The notes beneath the pieces are model-generated. The model was not told where the DNA came from, did no database searches, and worked only from the letters and a program-made list of their open reading frames with translations. Made by a program: the position numbers and the translations under genes. This document shows positions 44,973-55,273 of a stretch of 64,000 bases of DNA, piece after piece (the first letter of the stretch is position 1; every line of letters begins with the position of its first letter). The DNA lies in contig NZ_QZCH01000015.1 in NCBI RefSeq assembly GCF_003596335.1, positions 1 through 64,000 on the forward strand. Direction: 5' to 3'. This stretch comes from Motilimonas pumila. GTDB lineage: Bacteria > Pseudomonadota > Gammaproteobacteria > Enterobacterales > CBDFNC01.

Positions 44973-44995
44973 AAGCGGCAATGAGCCGCTTTTTT
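44973..44995 (+). terminator. Terminator between the paralogues
   Basis: AAGCGGC/GCCGCTT stem around AATGA, then TTTTT. It is almost the same as the stem before paralogue A, showing that the duplication included the upstream terminator. Confidence 0.8.
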
Positions 44996-45015
44996 ATTCA
45001 AGAAAAGGTGCAGTG

Positions 45016-45552
45016 ATGATAAAAACGATGATGTTAGCCGCAGGTCTTTTGATGACCAGCCTATGGGCCAATGCCGCAGCAGTGACGGACACAGAAATGC
45101 AACAGTGGTTAAAAACCATGCCACAATTAGCACAATTTGACAAAATACAAGATGAAGCGCTAGACGGCATTGATTTTGCTGAGTTGATGAAGTTACCGCC
45201 AGAGCAAAGTGCTCAGCAGGCGATTGCTCAGTTGTCTAAATCCGCGCAGGCAAAAACCTTGCTCAGTGCGATGGAACAAAGCGGCATGTCGGCTGAGCGT
45301 TTTATGGAAGTGCAACTGCGTATTACCAAGGCCTACTTGGCGCAAAAGTTATCCGGATTAAGCGAACAAGAGTTAGCGCAGATGGAACAAATGAAAGCCA
45401 TGGTTGAGGCTAACGATATGATAGACCCAGAAATGAAAAAGCAGGTGCTCGAGGCGTATGATCTTGCCAAAACGGGTTTATCAGCCGTGGAGCCCGCAGA
45501 CTTAAGCTTAGTGAAAAAATATCAGCAACAAGTGGATGCGTTAATGAAATAG
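45016..45552 (+). CDS. Small secreted protein, paralogue B (178 aa)
   Basis: Starts ATG 45016 (a GTG three bases upstream is in frame but less likely), AAAAGGTG upstream. Signal peptide MIKTMMLAAGLLMTSLWANA, nearly identical to paralogue A, and shared blocks LPPEQSAQQAIAQL, GMSAERFMEVQLRI and SLVKKYQQQVD. It is a tandem duplicate of the 44358 gene. It is convergent with the chemoreceptor gene. Confidence 0.7.
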   Translation: MIKTMMLAAGLLMTSLWANAAAVTDTEMQQWLKTMPQLAQFDKIQDEALDGIDFAELMKLPPEQSAQQAIAQLSKSAQAKTLLSAMEQSGMSAERFMEVQLRITKAYLAQKLSGLSEQELAQMEQMKAMVEANDMIDPEMKKQVLEAYDLAKTGLSAVEPADLSLVKKYQQQVDALMK

Positions 45553-45582
45553 TCCGCCTTTTTATTGAAGGGTACGCGTGAA

Positions 45583-47451
45583 CTATACGATAAAGCGGCT
45601 TAACAATGTCTCTTGTTGCTCTACTCGGCTCACTTGTTGCGTCATCTGCTCGGCTGAACTATTGGCTTGTTCAGCCACTAAGTCAGACAGGTCTTTGATG
45701 TTAACCGTATTGCCACTGATTTCTTCCGCCACCAAGCTTTGCTCTTCAGCGGCAGAAGCAATTTGCAAGTTCATGTCTGAAATCAGGCTGATAGCTTCAC
45801 GAATACGCATTAGCGACTCATTGGCTGAAGTGGCGCTCGCAACCGTTTCGTTGGCGAGCTCCTTGCTCTGTTGCATCACCGAGGTTGCCGATTGTGTGCC
45901 AGCTTGCAGTTGTTCGATCATTTGGCGAATTTCGGTGGTGGATTCTTGCGTGCGTTGCGCTAGAGTGCGAACTTCGTCCGCTACCACCGCAAAACCTCGA
46001 CCAGACTCACCGGCTCGAGCGGCTTCAATTGCTGCGTTTAAGGCCAGTAGGTTGGTTTGATCTGCAATGCCTGTAATTACCGACAAGATAGACTCAATGT
46101 TGTCAGAGGCGTCTTCGAGTTCTTTCACCACACGAACCGCGTTGTCTATTTGGTCGGACAAGGTGGCGATCGAGCTGGTGGTACTCGCAACGATGCCCAC
46201 GCCTTCTTCAACCGCGTTATCTGCGTCTTGAGTTGAGTGTGCCGCGTTTTGTGCGTTACCTGCCACGTCTTGAGCTGTGGTCGACATTTCGTTCATCGCG
46301 GTCGCGAGTTGCTCAACTTCTTGCACCTGCATGTTTAGGCGCTGCGAAGATTCTTGTGACGCTTTTGCTTCAGCATGGGTCACCTTAAGTACTTCATCAG
46401 ACAAACGTTTCGTTTCAGAGATAATGTTTTGCAGCATTTCCGTGAATTGGTTGAAGTACTGGGCGATTTCAGCAAACTCTTGGTCAGAGTTGGTATCGAG
46501 GCGCTTGGTTAAGTCGCCTTCACCAGAGGCCACATTTTTCATAGCGTCTCTGAGTTCGTCCAAAGGTCGCATCAGATAGCGAATAATAAACAGCATGCTT
46601 AAAATGGTCAGCACTAAGCAAACCGGGATCAGGATCAATGCTTTGGTTTCTTGCTCGTTCAGCGCTGCAAGCGCTACGTCGTAATCAATCAATACACCCA
46701 CAAACCAATCAGACGTTTGAGTGGGGCTAAAATTCAGGAAGTATTTTTTGCCATCCACGGTAATGACTTCAGCTTTGGCTGCTGTTTTGTTGAAACCACC
46801 CAAAAAGCCACTCATGTGTTTGCCATTTAGCTTGCCATTAGGGTGAGATATGACATTACCGTCTTTATCCACAGCAAATAAGAAGCCACCGTTGATTTCA
46901 ACGTTGTTAATGAGTTCAGAAAGCTGCTGTAAGCTGACGTCAAAAAAGGTGACCCCGACGGTTTGACCGTCTTTCACCACAGGTTGCGACATGGATATCA
47001 GTACCGCCCCTGTGCCTTGATCCACGTAAGGGTCTGTGATTACGTTTTTACCGCTGGCTTTTGCGTCTTTATACCAAGGTCGTGTGCGAGAGTCCCAATC
47101 CGCTGGAGGCGTCCAGCCATAGTCATTGTGGATGATAGCGCCGTCACTTTCGGCGCCATAACCTGAGGTGACAAATTCTTGTTTGAAGGTTTTGCTGGCA
47201 AAAAGTGTCTGCAGCGCTCCTGTTGAAGTGTCTAAAGTGGCTAACTCTGTGCCTAAATTGGCAACCGCAAGCTTGCCTTGAAGCTCACTATCAACCAGGT
47301 TTGCCACCTGTTCGCCTAATTCATGCATATTGGTGGCTAGGGTGTCATCAATATAATTATTAAATTGTAGGTACTGGAAACCACCGACAAATAGCAGCGA
47401 AGCGGTAATAATCGCACCACTGGCCGCAACGATTTTGTGTATAAATTTCAT
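45583..47451 (-). CDS. Methyl-accepting chemotaxis protein
   Basis: 622 residues: a membrane helix at about 7-29, a double-Cache-type sensor domain (about 35-270; [20 protein letters not shown] is the Cache signature), a second membrane helix at about 272-292, HAMP and the signalling tip with the hairpin core [20 protein letters not shown]. No CheR pentapeptide at the end. It senses a small molecule in the periplasm; ligand unknown. It is preceded (upstream) by a 240-base gap with an inverted repeat. Confidence 0.95.
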   Translation of the reverse strand: MKFIHKIVAASGAIITASLLFVGGFQYLQFNNYIDDTLATNMHELGEQVANLVDSELQGKLAVANLGTELATLDTSTGALQTLFASKTFKQEFVTSGYGAESDGAIIHNDYGWTPPADWDSRTRPWYKDAKASGKNVITDPYVDQGTGAVLISMSQPVVKDGQTVGVTFFDVSLQQLSELINNVEINGGFLFAVDKDGNVISHPNGKLNGKHMSGFLGGFNKTAAKAEVITVDGKKYFLNFSPTQTSDWFVGVLIDYDVALAALNEQETKALILIPVCLVLTILSMLFIIRYLMRPLDELRDAMKNVASGEGDLTKRLDTNSDQEFAEIAQYFNQFTEMLQNIISETKRLSDEVLKVTHAEAKASQESSQRLNMQVQEVEQLATAMNEMSTTAQDVAGNAQNAAHSTQDADNAVEEGVGIVASTTSSIATLSDQIDNAVRVVKELEDASDNIESILSVITGIADQTNLLALNAAIEAARAGESGRGFAVVADEVRTLAQRTQESTTEIRQMIEQLQAGTQSATSVMQQSKELANETVASATSANESLMRIREAISLISDMNLQIASAAEEQSLVAEEISGNTVNIKDLSDLVAEQANSSAEQMTQQVSRVEQQETLLSRFIV

Positions 47452-47580
47452 CTAACAATTCCTGTGTGTGGCCAGTCCATGACCGATAACGGTGCTAATC
47501 CCTAGGTAAGTAATATCGGCATCCCTCTGAAATACTTAATGACTTATAACGATAAAGTATGAGTTAGGCCTAATTTTCAG

Positions 47581-47605
47581 TGTAATCTAGTTTGTACTGA
47601 TTACA
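47581..47605. promoter_or_regulatory. Inverted repeat upstream of the chemoreceptor
   Basis: TGTAATC at 47581-47587 and GATTACA at 47599-47605 flank an 11-base centre, about 130 bases from the chemoreceptor start. It is a candidate operator; the protein is unknown. The rest of the gap (47452-47690) is AT-rich and has only a weak palindrome GCAAATTTT-cag-AATTTTGC-like at 47631-47650. Confidence 0.35.
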
Positions 47606-47690
47606 AATCAAGCAATACCGTAACTTTACTGCAAATTTTCAGAATTTTGCTTGATTGTATTTGCAGGCGTAATGCACGCTGATGGCGGTA

Positions 47691-48248
47691 TTAATTTTGC
47701 TGAAAATTTACGGTGCCTTCTCGCGAGTCGTAAATAATAACGTGGTCGGCTTGTTCTCTGCCTTTGTCATCGCCGAGGCTGCGCAGCACATAGCTGCAAT
47801 GAGTTATGCCGTCTGGGTTTACAGGGGCTTCATGGCGGTAGGCTTGATAATCGCTGCCGTCGTCATTCAAGCTTACTGTTTCAGCTGTGTCGAGCAGGGT
47901 TTGCCACAATTCAACGCACGCTTTGTCGCGGCGTCCAATATTTTTGGGTGCTGTCATTGGGCTACGTTTATCGATTCCGAGGGGGTAGCCTTGCAAATTT
48001 ATATCAAGTTGGCCGCCTGCAAATCCTGGCATGTCGTTTTGTGAGCCTTGGCCGCCCAATGTGAGCCAGCGTGAATGGGAAAAATCGACGCTTTGTTGAT
48101 ACGCGGCCCTAAGGGCTCTGGCTTGGCTGATTTCGGCGTCATTGCGCAGCGATACAAATTTTTCAACGGCAAAGGCAGCGAGTATTGCCAAGACAATGAC
48201 AATGATGATCAGCTCAACTAAGGTAAACCCTTGTTGTTTGAGATGCAT
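47691..48248 (-). CDS. Type IV prepilin-like protein (MSHA/GspH-type)
   Basis: 185 residues with the prepilin signal: MHLKQQG before the cleavage and FTLVELIIIVIVLAILAAFA after it (F1, E5). The C-terminal part is a small globular domain with two Cys, DKACVELW and ITHCSYVL. Processed by PilD and assembled by a type IV pilus or type II secretion-like machine, but none of the machine genes is in this window. It may be an orphan minor pilin. Confidence 0.85.
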   Translation of the reverse strand: MHLKQQGFTLVELIIIVIVLAILAAFAVEKFVSLRNDAEISQARALRAAYQQSVDFSHSRWLTLGGQGSQNDMPGFAGGQLDINLQGYPLGIDKRSPMTAPKNIGRRDKACVELWQTLLDTAETVSLNDDGSDYQAYRHEAPVNPDGITHCSYVLRSLGDDKGREQADHVIIYDSREGTVNFQQN

Positions 48249-48366
48249 GCTTGCCTCCTGCCGTTAATAATTAATGATGTTTTTAGTATTCAATAATTTG
48301 CTTTTACTGTCACCACTGATAAGGGTTTTGGATCATGCTTTTTCTTGCTCGCATTAGCACGGCGCA

Positions 48367-48654
48367 ATGGTTATGACGGCCTACGTGATAGTGTCGTATT
48401 TATGGCTCATAAACCTATTATGCTTTACCTGTTATGGCCTCGACAAACGCCGCGCAAAGCGCGGTGAGTGGCGCATTCCTGAACGCTATTTATACCTATT
48501 AGTGTTATTGGGTGGCTGTTTAGGAGCGTTATTTGCGCAATATTACTTTCGTCATAAAATTCGTAAGTGGCGCTTTTTGGCGCTGACTTATCTCATCATT
48601 GCGCTGCAATTTTCGTTCCTAGCAGCTTGGTTATGGCACTGGCCATTAAAATAA
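48367..48654 (+). CDS. DUF1294 family membrane protein
   Basis: 95 residues, three membrane segments. The family motif YGLDKRRAKRGEWRIPERYL at about 24-43 and the next GGCLGALFAQYYFRHKIRKW are nearly complete. Function unknown. It lies 60 bases before the DEAD-box helicase. Some members follow cold-shock domains, but none is present here. Confidence 0.85.
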   Translation: MVMTAYVIVSYLWLINLLCFTCYGLDKRRAKRGEWRIPERYLYLLVLLGGCLGALFAQYYFRHKIRKWRFLALTYLIIALQFSFLAAWLWHWPLK

Positions 48655-48714
48655 CGTCGTGCAGTCGTGGGGTTTTCAGTACAATAGGGTCATTATTTAC
48701 CATCAGACAATGTC

Positions 48715-50010
48715 ATGACTAAACCGGCCTCGAGCAACTTCTCTCGTCTTGGGTTATTGCCAGCGCTTTTGCAGCGACTAAATGACCTAAATTATCAGCA
48801 GCCTACGCCAATTCAAGCCCAAGTAATTCCAGCGGTACTAGAAGGGCGAGATGTACTGGCCGGCGCCAATACTGGTTCAGGCAAAACCGCAGCATTTGCT
48901 TTGCCAGTGCTGCAAAGTTTACACGAACACGATTATGGTGATCGCAGTAATGCGGCATTTGCTCTGATTTTGGTGCCTACGCGGGAGCTCGCGCAACAGG
49001 TGGCCGACGCTTGTATGTCATATGCGGCGGCATTTTCTGGCCAGTTAAAGGTCACTGCTGTGTATGGCGGTGTTTCAACCAATAAACAAATGTTGGCATT
49101 GCGCAGCGGTTGTGACGTGCTGGTGGCTACGCCGGGTCGATTATTGGACTTGGTACAACAAAATGCGATCAGCTTAAAGCGTGTTAGACATTTAGTATTG
49201 GATGAAGCAGACCGCATGTTGAGCCTTGGGTTTGCCGATGAGTTGGCCAAGGTATTGGCCTTACTGCCCAAACGCAAACAAAGCCTTTTATTTTCCGCTA
49301 CCTACCCGGAAGAAGTGGCTGATCTCGCGGTCGGCTTATTGCATCAACCTTTGCAAGTAGAATTGCAAAGTGCCAAAGAAAGTACCTTAACTCAGAGGGT
49401 TATCACGGTAAATAAGAACCAAAAAGGCGCTTTGTTACGGCATTTAATTGAGCAATATCAATGGCGTCAGGTATTAATTTTTGCCAGCGCTAAGCGCAGC
49501 TGTGACCGATTAGCGAAAAAATTAAAACAGGCCGGTATTGCCGCAGAAGTGTTCCACAGTGATAAGGCGCAGGCGACTCGTCAGCGAATTTTAGACGGCT
49601 TTAAGCAGGGACAAACCCAAGTATTAATTGCCACCGACATTGCTGCTCGGGGTATCGATATTGAAAAACTGCCAGTGGTGATTAACTTTGAGTTGCCCCG
49701 CAGCCCTGCGGATTACATGCACCGAATTGGTCGCAGTGGCCGCGCCGGCGAATCCGGTTTGGCAATGTCGCTGATCTCACACGATGAGTATCACCACTTT
49801 AAAGTGATAGAGAAAAAGAATAAGGTACGCTTAAAACGCGAACAAATCGCCGGCTTTGAAGCAGACGATGAAGCCCCGGAGGATTGCCCTTCAAGGCAAG
49901 AAAAACCTCAGGCTAAACCAGCAGGAACCGGTAAGAAGCACCGTAAAAAAGCGCAAGCTGCGGTGACCGAGGACGATATTTGGGATTTCTGGCGCAACAA
50001 AAAGTCGTAG
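48715..50010 (+). CDS. DEAD-box RNA helicase, RhlE-like
   Basis: 431 residues with all motifs: Q-motif TPIQAQVIPA, Walker A NTGSGKT (about 52-58), PTRELA, DEAD in VLDEADRMLSLGFA, SAT, and HRIGRSGRAG. The C-terminal tail is basic (KKHRKKAQ), common for RNA-binding. RhlE-type enzymes act in ribosome assembly and RNA turnover. 60 bases after the DUF1294 gene; the next gene starts 31 bases on. The exact subfamily (RhlE versus SrmB) is not certain. Confidence 0.92.
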   Translation: MTKPASSNFSRLGLLPALLQRLNDLNYQQPTPIQAQVIPAVLEGRDVLAGANTGSGKTAAFALPVLQSLHEHDYGDRSNAAFALILVPTRELAQQVADACMSYAAAFSGQLKVTAVYGGVSTNKQMLALRSGCDVLVATPGRLLDLVQQNAISLKRVRHLVLDEADRMLSLGFADELAKVLALLPKRKQSLLFSATYPEEVADLAVGLLHQPLQVELQSAKESTLTQRVITVNKNQKGALLRHLIEQYQWRQVLIFASAKRSCDRLAKKLKQAGIAAEVFHSDKAQATRQRILDGFKQGQTQVLIATDIAARGIDIEKLPVVINFELPRSPADYMHRIGRSGRAGESGLAMSLISHDEYHHFKVIEKKNKVRLKREQIAGFEADDEAPEDCPSRQEKPQAKPAGTGKKHRKKAQAAVTEDDIWDFWRNKKS

Positions 50011-50041
50011 CGCGGGTTAGGTAAAGACCACAAGGATAACA

Positions 50042-51112
50042 ATGAAGTTAACGTGTATGGCGAAAGCCGCCGTATTAAGCGCGACGTTGGCGCTTTCAGC
50101 TTGTACCAGTATTGGCCCACAAACGGTGGCGCAAGACAGGTTTGATTACAACACCGCTATTGCAGACTCGTGGAAAGAGCAAACCTTGCTCAACATCGTT
50201 AAGCTGCGCTATGCCGATATGCCTTTATTTGTGGAAGTGGCGTCGATTGTTAATGGTTACTCGTTAGAAAGCTCAGTCAACTTATCGGGCACTTTGGCTT
50301 CCGACATTCCGGGTGACTTTGCTTCCGCAGGTGCGTCAGGTAAGTTTACTGACCGACCAACTATTACTTACACGCCCATAACCGGTCAGCAGTTCAACAA
50401 AAATTTTATGACCCCCATTCCGCCTCAAGCCATTTTATTTATGATGCAATCAGGCTGGTCAGCGGACTTAGTTTTACCCTTAACCGTGGATTCTATCAAT
50501 GGCTTACGAGCTGAAAAAAGCGCGGGTAATGGCGCTCGCTTAGGTGATGACGCGTATTATCGAGCGATTGATTTGCTCACAGACATACAGCGCTCAGGGG
50601 CGGTGGGCATGCGCATCGTTGAAGGACAAGGTGCGAAACGTGATACCACGGTAATGTTTTATCACAGTGACTTGATTAAGCCTGAAGTAGAGCAGCAAAC
50701 CAAAGAACTTAATGCCTTACTGCGTATTAACCCGGACGTGCGCGAGCTAACCATTCGTTATGGTCTGATTGCCAGCAATGAGGGAGAGCTTGCCATGCTG
50801 ACTCGCTCTATGTTGCAGTTGATGATCACTTTAGCCGGAAAGGTCAACGTACCAGAGGTGCATGTTGACGAAGGTCGAACGGTGGCTAACATTGCTTCTA
50901 AAGCGAACCACAGTGATCGGTTGATCAACATTCGTCACAGTAAAGAAAAGCCAGCGGATGCTTTTTCTGCCATCAAGTACAAAGACTATTGGTTTTGGAT
51001 TGACGATACCGACTTTCAGTCCAAACGCACCTTTGCTTTCTTGATGATCTTGTTCTCGTTAACCGAAACCGGTGGTCGTGATGGTTTGCCATTAGTAACG
51101 ATTTCCAGTTAA
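50042..51112 (+). CDS. Conserved outer-membrane lipoprotein (356 aa)
   Basis: Lipoprotein signal ending ALSACTS (lipidated Cys), then the very conserved block FDYNTAIADSWKEQTLLNIV followed by KLRYADMPLFVEVASIVNGY. The family is widespread in Proteobacteria but not characterised. It is likely periplasmic side of the outer membrane. It follows the helicase by 31 bases and is closed by a strong terminator. Confidence 0.8.
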   Translation: MKLTCMAKAAVLSATLALSACTSIGPQTVAQDRFDYNTAIADSWKEQTLLNIVKLRYADMPLFVEVASIVNGYSLESSVNLSGTLASDIPGDFASAGASGKFTDRPTITYTPITGQQFNKNFMTPIPPQAILFMMQSGWSADLVLPLTVDSINGLRAEKSAGNGARLGDDAYYRAIDLLTDIQRSGAVGMRIVEGQGAKRDTTVMFYHSDLIKPEVEQQTKELNALLRINPDVRELTIRYGLIASNEGELAMLTRSMLQLMITLAGKVNVPEVHVDEGRTVANIASKANHSDRLINIRHSKEKPADAFSAIKYKDYWFWIDDTDFQSKRTFAFLMILFSLTETGGRDGLPLVTISS

Positions 51113-51138
51113 TCACAAGTGTGCCTATTTGTTATTCC

Positions 51139-51164
51139 AAGCCAAGCATTCGCTTGGCTTTTTT
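51139..51164 (+). terminator. Terminator after the 50042 lipoprotein gene
   Basis: AAGCCAAGC and GCTTGGCTT form a perfect nine-pair stem with loop ATTC, followed by TTTT. The 250 bases from here to the OmpA-like gene at 51415 contain no other clear feature. Confidence 0.9.
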
Positions 51165-51414
51165 GTGCCTCAGAGAGTGGACATGGGATGTTTTTAGGTC
51201 GTTGTGACGGCAAAAAGTAGCGAGATTGAAAATGATGTTGAGCAGAAGCTTTGCAGGCAATTATTTGTTGAGATGTTGAAGCTTTATTGAGTTTAATTTT
51301 ACATTGTCGCAAAAAGGTAACTAATTGGTGAGTGGCTTTTGTATAGTTTGATTATCAGCTGAGGGGGAAGCGCCGCAGCGACACCTATTAATAATCAAAA
51401 TAAGCGAGAGCCGA

Positions 51415-52095
51415 ATGAAAAAAATTATTCTTACTGCCATTTCATTAGCTGTATTAGCCGGTTGTTCAGCGCAAAGTGTTGAGCCGATTGCTGAGCAAGT
51501 AGCCACCGCTAAAGCAGACCAACAAGGTGCTTGTATCCTTGCGGTTCATCAAGCCGGGGAAGCGATTACTTACGCCGACCGTTTAGTGGCAAATGCGCCA
51601 AATGGCAAAATGAATAAAGCCAATTATGCCGAAGCCCAGCAAGCGGCTGAAGTGGCTGTAGCGGCTCGGGCAGAAGTAGATGCAAGCTGCGGCGCACGTT
51701 ATGATTATTTGGCGAGTGGCCTAAAGCATGTTGAAAATGACATCAACAGCATTTATGCAGAAATGCAGCTATTGCCCGCGGTGGTGTTTGAAGAAGGCTC
51801 TGCTCACCTAACCCCTGAAGCCTTAACCATTTTAGAAGCCGTCGCCGCGCGCTTAGTACAAACTGACAACGCTATAGAAGTCGCAGGCCATGCTTCTGAT
51901 ACTGGTACCCCAGAGGCTAACTTGTTGCTGTCGCAGCAGCGAGCGGAAGCGGTCAAAGCTTTCTTGGTGTCACAAGGTGTACTGGCTGAGCGTTTAACGC
52001 TTAAAGGCTTTGGTGAAACTCAGCCTGTAGCCACTAATGACACCTTACCAGGTCAAACTGCCAATAAACGGGTTGAGTTAAGAATGTTGAAATAA
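51415..52095 (+). CDS. OmpA-domain lipoprotein
   Basis: 226 residues with lipobox LAVLAGCSAQ (Cys17). The N-terminal half is helical and Ala-rich. The C-terminal OmpA domain (about 110-225) binds peptidoglycan, with IEVAGHASDTGTPEANLLLS and QQRAEAVKAFLVSQG and the late NKRVELRML; the domain's usual N-x-x-LS-x-x-RA pattern is kept. A cell-envelope anchor protein. Terminator follows. Confidence 0.9.
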   Translation: MKKIILTAISLAVLAGCSAQSVEPIAEQVATAKADQQGACILAVHQAGEAITYADRLVANAPNGKMNKANYAEAQQAAEVAVAARAEVDASCGARYDYLASGLKHVENDINSIYAEMQLLPAVVFEEGSAHLTPEALTILEAVAARLVQTDNAIEVAGHASDTGTPEANLLLSQQRAEAVKAFLVSQGVLAERLTLKGFGETQPVATNDTLPGQTANKRVELRMLK

Positions 52096-52113
52096 CCTTC
52101 TTTTTTATCAGCC

Positions 52114-52146
52114 AAAAAAAAGCCAAGGTCGTCACCTTGGCTTTTG
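52114..52146. terminator. Bidirectional terminator between the OmpA-like and RND genes
   Basis: AGCCAAGGT and ACCTTGGCT (52121-52142) form a perfect stem around CGTC, with A-run upstream and TTTT downstream, so it works for both convergent transcripts. Confidence 0.85.
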
Positions 52147-52168
52147 CTTATGGAGAAGGCGTTAAGGT

Positions 52169-55100
52169 TTATTCAAACGTCTTATAATCTCGATACTTCA
52201 CTTTGAAGAAAATGGTGTAAAGCACAGGGATGATGATCAAGGTGAGAATGGTTGCCACCCCTAACCCAAACATCACCACCGCCGCCATAGACTCAAAGAA
52301 AGCGTCGGTAATCAAAGGTAAAATACCTAAAATAGTGGTTACCGCTGCCATACACACAGGTCTTACCCGGCTTACGGTTGAATCAAAAATGGCTTCAAAC
52401 TTTTCTTTGCCTGAATCTATCTCAATGGTGATTTGGTCCACTAAGACGATGCCGTTTTTAATTAACATACCGGTCAAACTCAGCATACCTAGCAAGGCCA
52501 TAAAGCTGAACGGTTTGTCTAACACCAATAAACCCATGGTAATACCAATCAATGGCAGAGGCACACAGGCCCAAATAACCAAAGGTTTACGCACTGAGTT
52601 AAACAAGAACACGGTGATCAAGAACATGAACAAGTACCCCAGCGGCAAGCTGGCAAATAATGCGGCTTGTGCATCTCCTGACGACTCGTATTCACCGCCC
52701 CATTGCAGTTCATAACCGGCGGGCAGTTCAACCGCTTCTATTTGAGGTTTTAGCTGCACAAATAACGCCGCAGGTAAAATGTCATACTGAAAGTCGGCAT
52801 CAGCAAACACGGTTAAAGTGCGCTTACGGTCTTTACGTTGCACAATAGGATCTTCAAATTTCACTTCAAAGTTATCTACTACTTGTTGCAGTGGAATATA
52901 TGCGCTTAGGGCCGGGCTCCAGACGCGTAAACTGGCCAGTGATTCGATGTCCACTCGCTCATCATCTGGCAGGCGGCTGACAATTGGCAGTAACGTCGTG
53001 CCATCGCGGTAAATCCCTGTTTGCGCGCCAGAGAAGGCAAAGTTAAGGGTTTGCTCTACGTCCGCTTTACTGATGCCTAAGCGACGAGCTTGGGTTTCGT
53101 TAAACTGAGGCTCGATGTATTTCACTCGTTCGCGCCAGTCATGGCGAACGTTCACCGTGCCAGGCTGTGCATTAAAGACGGCCATGTATTGCGCGCCGAT
53201 GCGGCGTAAAACATCCGGATCTGGGCCTATGATACGCGCTTCAATTTTAGCGTCGGTGGAAGGGCCTATCTCCAATCGTTTAAACTTCAGTTGCGCTTCA
53301 GGGTGAGCGGCTTCTACCATTTCGCGGTAGGTTTGCATCACGTCTCCGAGGGACTCAAACGACTCGGTTCGCACCGCAATTTGCGCGTAAGCGGCGTAGT
53401 TTTTTTCTGGCGTATACGTCAGCATAAAGCGTTGGAAGCCTTTACCTACGGTGGTCGCTACAAATTCGACTTGGTCAATCTTTGTGGCCATGCGCTCCAT
53501 ATCTGACACCGTGGTTTTGGTCTGGCGAATATCCGTGCCTTCAGGCATCCATACATCCACCAAGAAAATGGGTGTGGTAGAAGGCGGGAAGAAAGATTGC
53601 TTTACGTAACCAAAGCCCAGAACAGAGAGGACAAAAGCCGCACAGACCACTGCCACCGTGAACCAACGAAAACGCATGCAGACGTTTAAGAGGGCTTTAT
53701 AAGCGGTGAAAAAAGCACCGCCATAAGGGTCGTGGTTATCGGTGCTGTCTGTTGCTTCTTGTTTTACTTCGCCTTGACCCGGTTTGTCAGGAAAGAATAG
53801 GCTCGCAAAAAATGGCGTGATGGTGATTGCAGTGATCCAAGAAAGGAATAACGAGAACAATAATACCCAGAACAAAGAGCCGGCAAATTCACCGGTAGAG
53901 TCTGGTGATAGGCCGATAGGCGCAAAAGCGGCAATGGCAATCACGGTCGCAGCTAGCAGCGGCCACATGGTTTGTTTGACGATGGCTTGCGCTGATTCTA
54001 AGGTGGTTTGACCGCGTTGACGGCCGATCAAAATACCTTCTACCACCACGATGGCGTTATCAACCAGCATACCCAATGCGATGATCAAGGCGCCCAGTGA
54101 AATACGTTGTAGCTCGATTTCAGCTTGCAGCATCAGCATGAAGGTGCCGAGACAGGTGAGAAATAAAATCAAACCTATCAATACGCCACTGCGAAAGCCC
54201 ATAAAGACCAACAACACTGCGACCACAATCACTACCGCTGCAACCAAGTTCCAGACAAAGCTGCTGACCGATTTGTCGACTTCATTGGGCTGGTTATACA
54301 TGGTTTCGATGATCATGCCAGCTGGGCGAGCGAAATCAATTTCTGCCAGTTTGGTGTCGATGGCTTTACCTACTTCTACGACGTTAACGCCTGAAGTAAA
54401 TGAGATGGCCAAGTTAATCGCTTCATGCTGATTGAAGCTGACTAAGTTGGTCGGAATATCTTGATAACCACGGCTGACTTCCGCGACGTCTTTAAGGTAT
54501 ATAAGCTTGTTACCAGCGGTGCCAGGAATGATTAAATTCTCCAGTTCTTCAACCGACTGAAACGCGCCGCTCGGGCGCAGCTTAAGGTTTTGACGGTCGA
54601 TACGAATATCGCCGCCTTCTGCCACCATGTTTTGCGAGTTAAGCAATTGCATGATGAGGTTAGGGTCGATGTTGGCACTGGCCAGCTTGTTTAAAGAAAT
54701 TTCGATAAACACTTCTTCTTGCTGCTTACCGGCTGCAGACACCTTGCTGACCCCCGGCACTAGTTCAAGCTCTCGGGTCACATAATCGACGTAGTCCGAT
54801 AAGTCTTTATAGCTGTAATTATTACCGCTGACCATCAGCATGATGCCAAAGACGTCGCCAAAATCATCATTAACCAAGGGCTTACCGGCTCCTGGTGGTA
54901 ACTGATTTTGCATGTCGTTAACTTTGCGGCGCAGTTCATCCCAGATTTGTGGCAGCTCTTCCGGACCATAAATGTTCTTCATGGTCACCGTGATTTGCGA
55001 CAATCCCGAGGTATTTAAAGAGCGGATCTCGTCCACGTAAGGCAGTGCCATAATGGCTTTTTCAATTGGGTAGGAGACTTCTTCTTCTACTTCAGTAGCG

Positions 55101-55264
55101 GTACCGCCAGGGTAGAGGGTAATAATGACAGCGTCTTTAATGGTGAAGGGAGGATCTTCTAATTGCCCCAAGCCTAAAAACGCAAAGCTACCACCAATCA
55201 GCAAGATCAGAGAGAACATCCAGCTGATAACGGTGTTTTTAATAAAATATCCAGCAATATTCAT
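52169..55264 (-). CDS. RND-family efflux permease
   Basis: 1031 residues with 12 membrane helices in two halves and the large periplasmic loops of the HAE1 family. The family's charged residues in the fourth helix are in VIALGMLVDNAIVVVEG-type region (ALIIALGMLVDNAIVVVEG). It is a proton-driven exporter that works with adaptor and a TolC-like channel. It is encoded after two adaptor genes, as in TriABC and VexIJK systems. No outer-membrane channel gene is near. The start has only a weak site. Confidence 0.95.
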   Translation of the reverse strand: MNIAGYFIKNTVISWMFSLILLIGGSFAFLGLGQLEDPPFTIKDAVIITLYPGGTATEVEEEVSYPIEKAIMALPYVDEIRSLNTSGLSQITVTMKNIYGPEELPQIWDELRRKVNDMQNQLPPGAGKPLVNDDFGDVFGIMLMVSGNNYSYKDLSDYVDYVTRELELVPGVSKVSAAGKQQEEVFIEISLNKLASANIDPNLIMQLLNSQNMVAEGGDIRIDRQNLKLRPSGAFQSVEELENLIIPGTAGNKLIYLKDVAEVSRGYQDIPTNLVSFNQHEAINLAISFTSGVNVVEVGKAIDTKLAEIDFARPAGMIIETMYNQPNEVDKSVSSFVWNLVAAVVIVVAVLLVFMGFRSGVLIGLILFLTCLGTFMLMLQAEIELQRISLGALIIALGMLVDNAIVVVEGILIGRQRGQTTLESAQAIVKQTMWPLLAATVIAIAAFAPIGLSPDSTGEFAGSLFWVLLFSLFLSWITAITITPFFASLFFPDKPGQGEVKQEATDSTDNHDPYGGAFFTAYKALLNVCMRFRWFTVAVVCAAFVLSVLGFGYVKQSFFPPSTTPIFLVDVWMPEGTDIRQTKTTVSDMERMATKIDQVEFVATTVGKGFQRFMLTYTPEKNYAAYAQIAVRTESFESLGDVMQTYREMVEAAHPEAQLKFKRLEIGPSTDAKIEARIIGPDPDVLRRIGAQYMAVFNAQPGTVNVRHDWRERVKYIEPQFNETQARRLGISKADVEQTLNFAFSGAQTGIYRDGTTLLPIVSRLPDDERVDIESLASLRVWSPALSAYIPLQQVVDNFEVKFEDPIVQRKDRKRTLTVFADADFQYDILPAALFVQLKPQIEAVELPAGYELQWGGEYESSGDAQAALFASLPLGYLFMFLITVFLFNSVRKPLVIWACVPLPLIGITMGLLVLDKPFSFMALLGMLSLTGMLIKNGIVLVDQITIEIDSGKEKFEAIFDSTVSRVRPVCMAAVTTILGILPLITDAFFESMAAVVMFGLGVATILTLIIIPVLYTIFFKVKYRDYKTFE

Positions 55265-55273
55265 GTTGATTGA

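Noticed and set aside
52230..54431. Several plus-strand open frames opposite the RND permease
   Set aside because: They are antisense shadows of a gene with strong family conservation.
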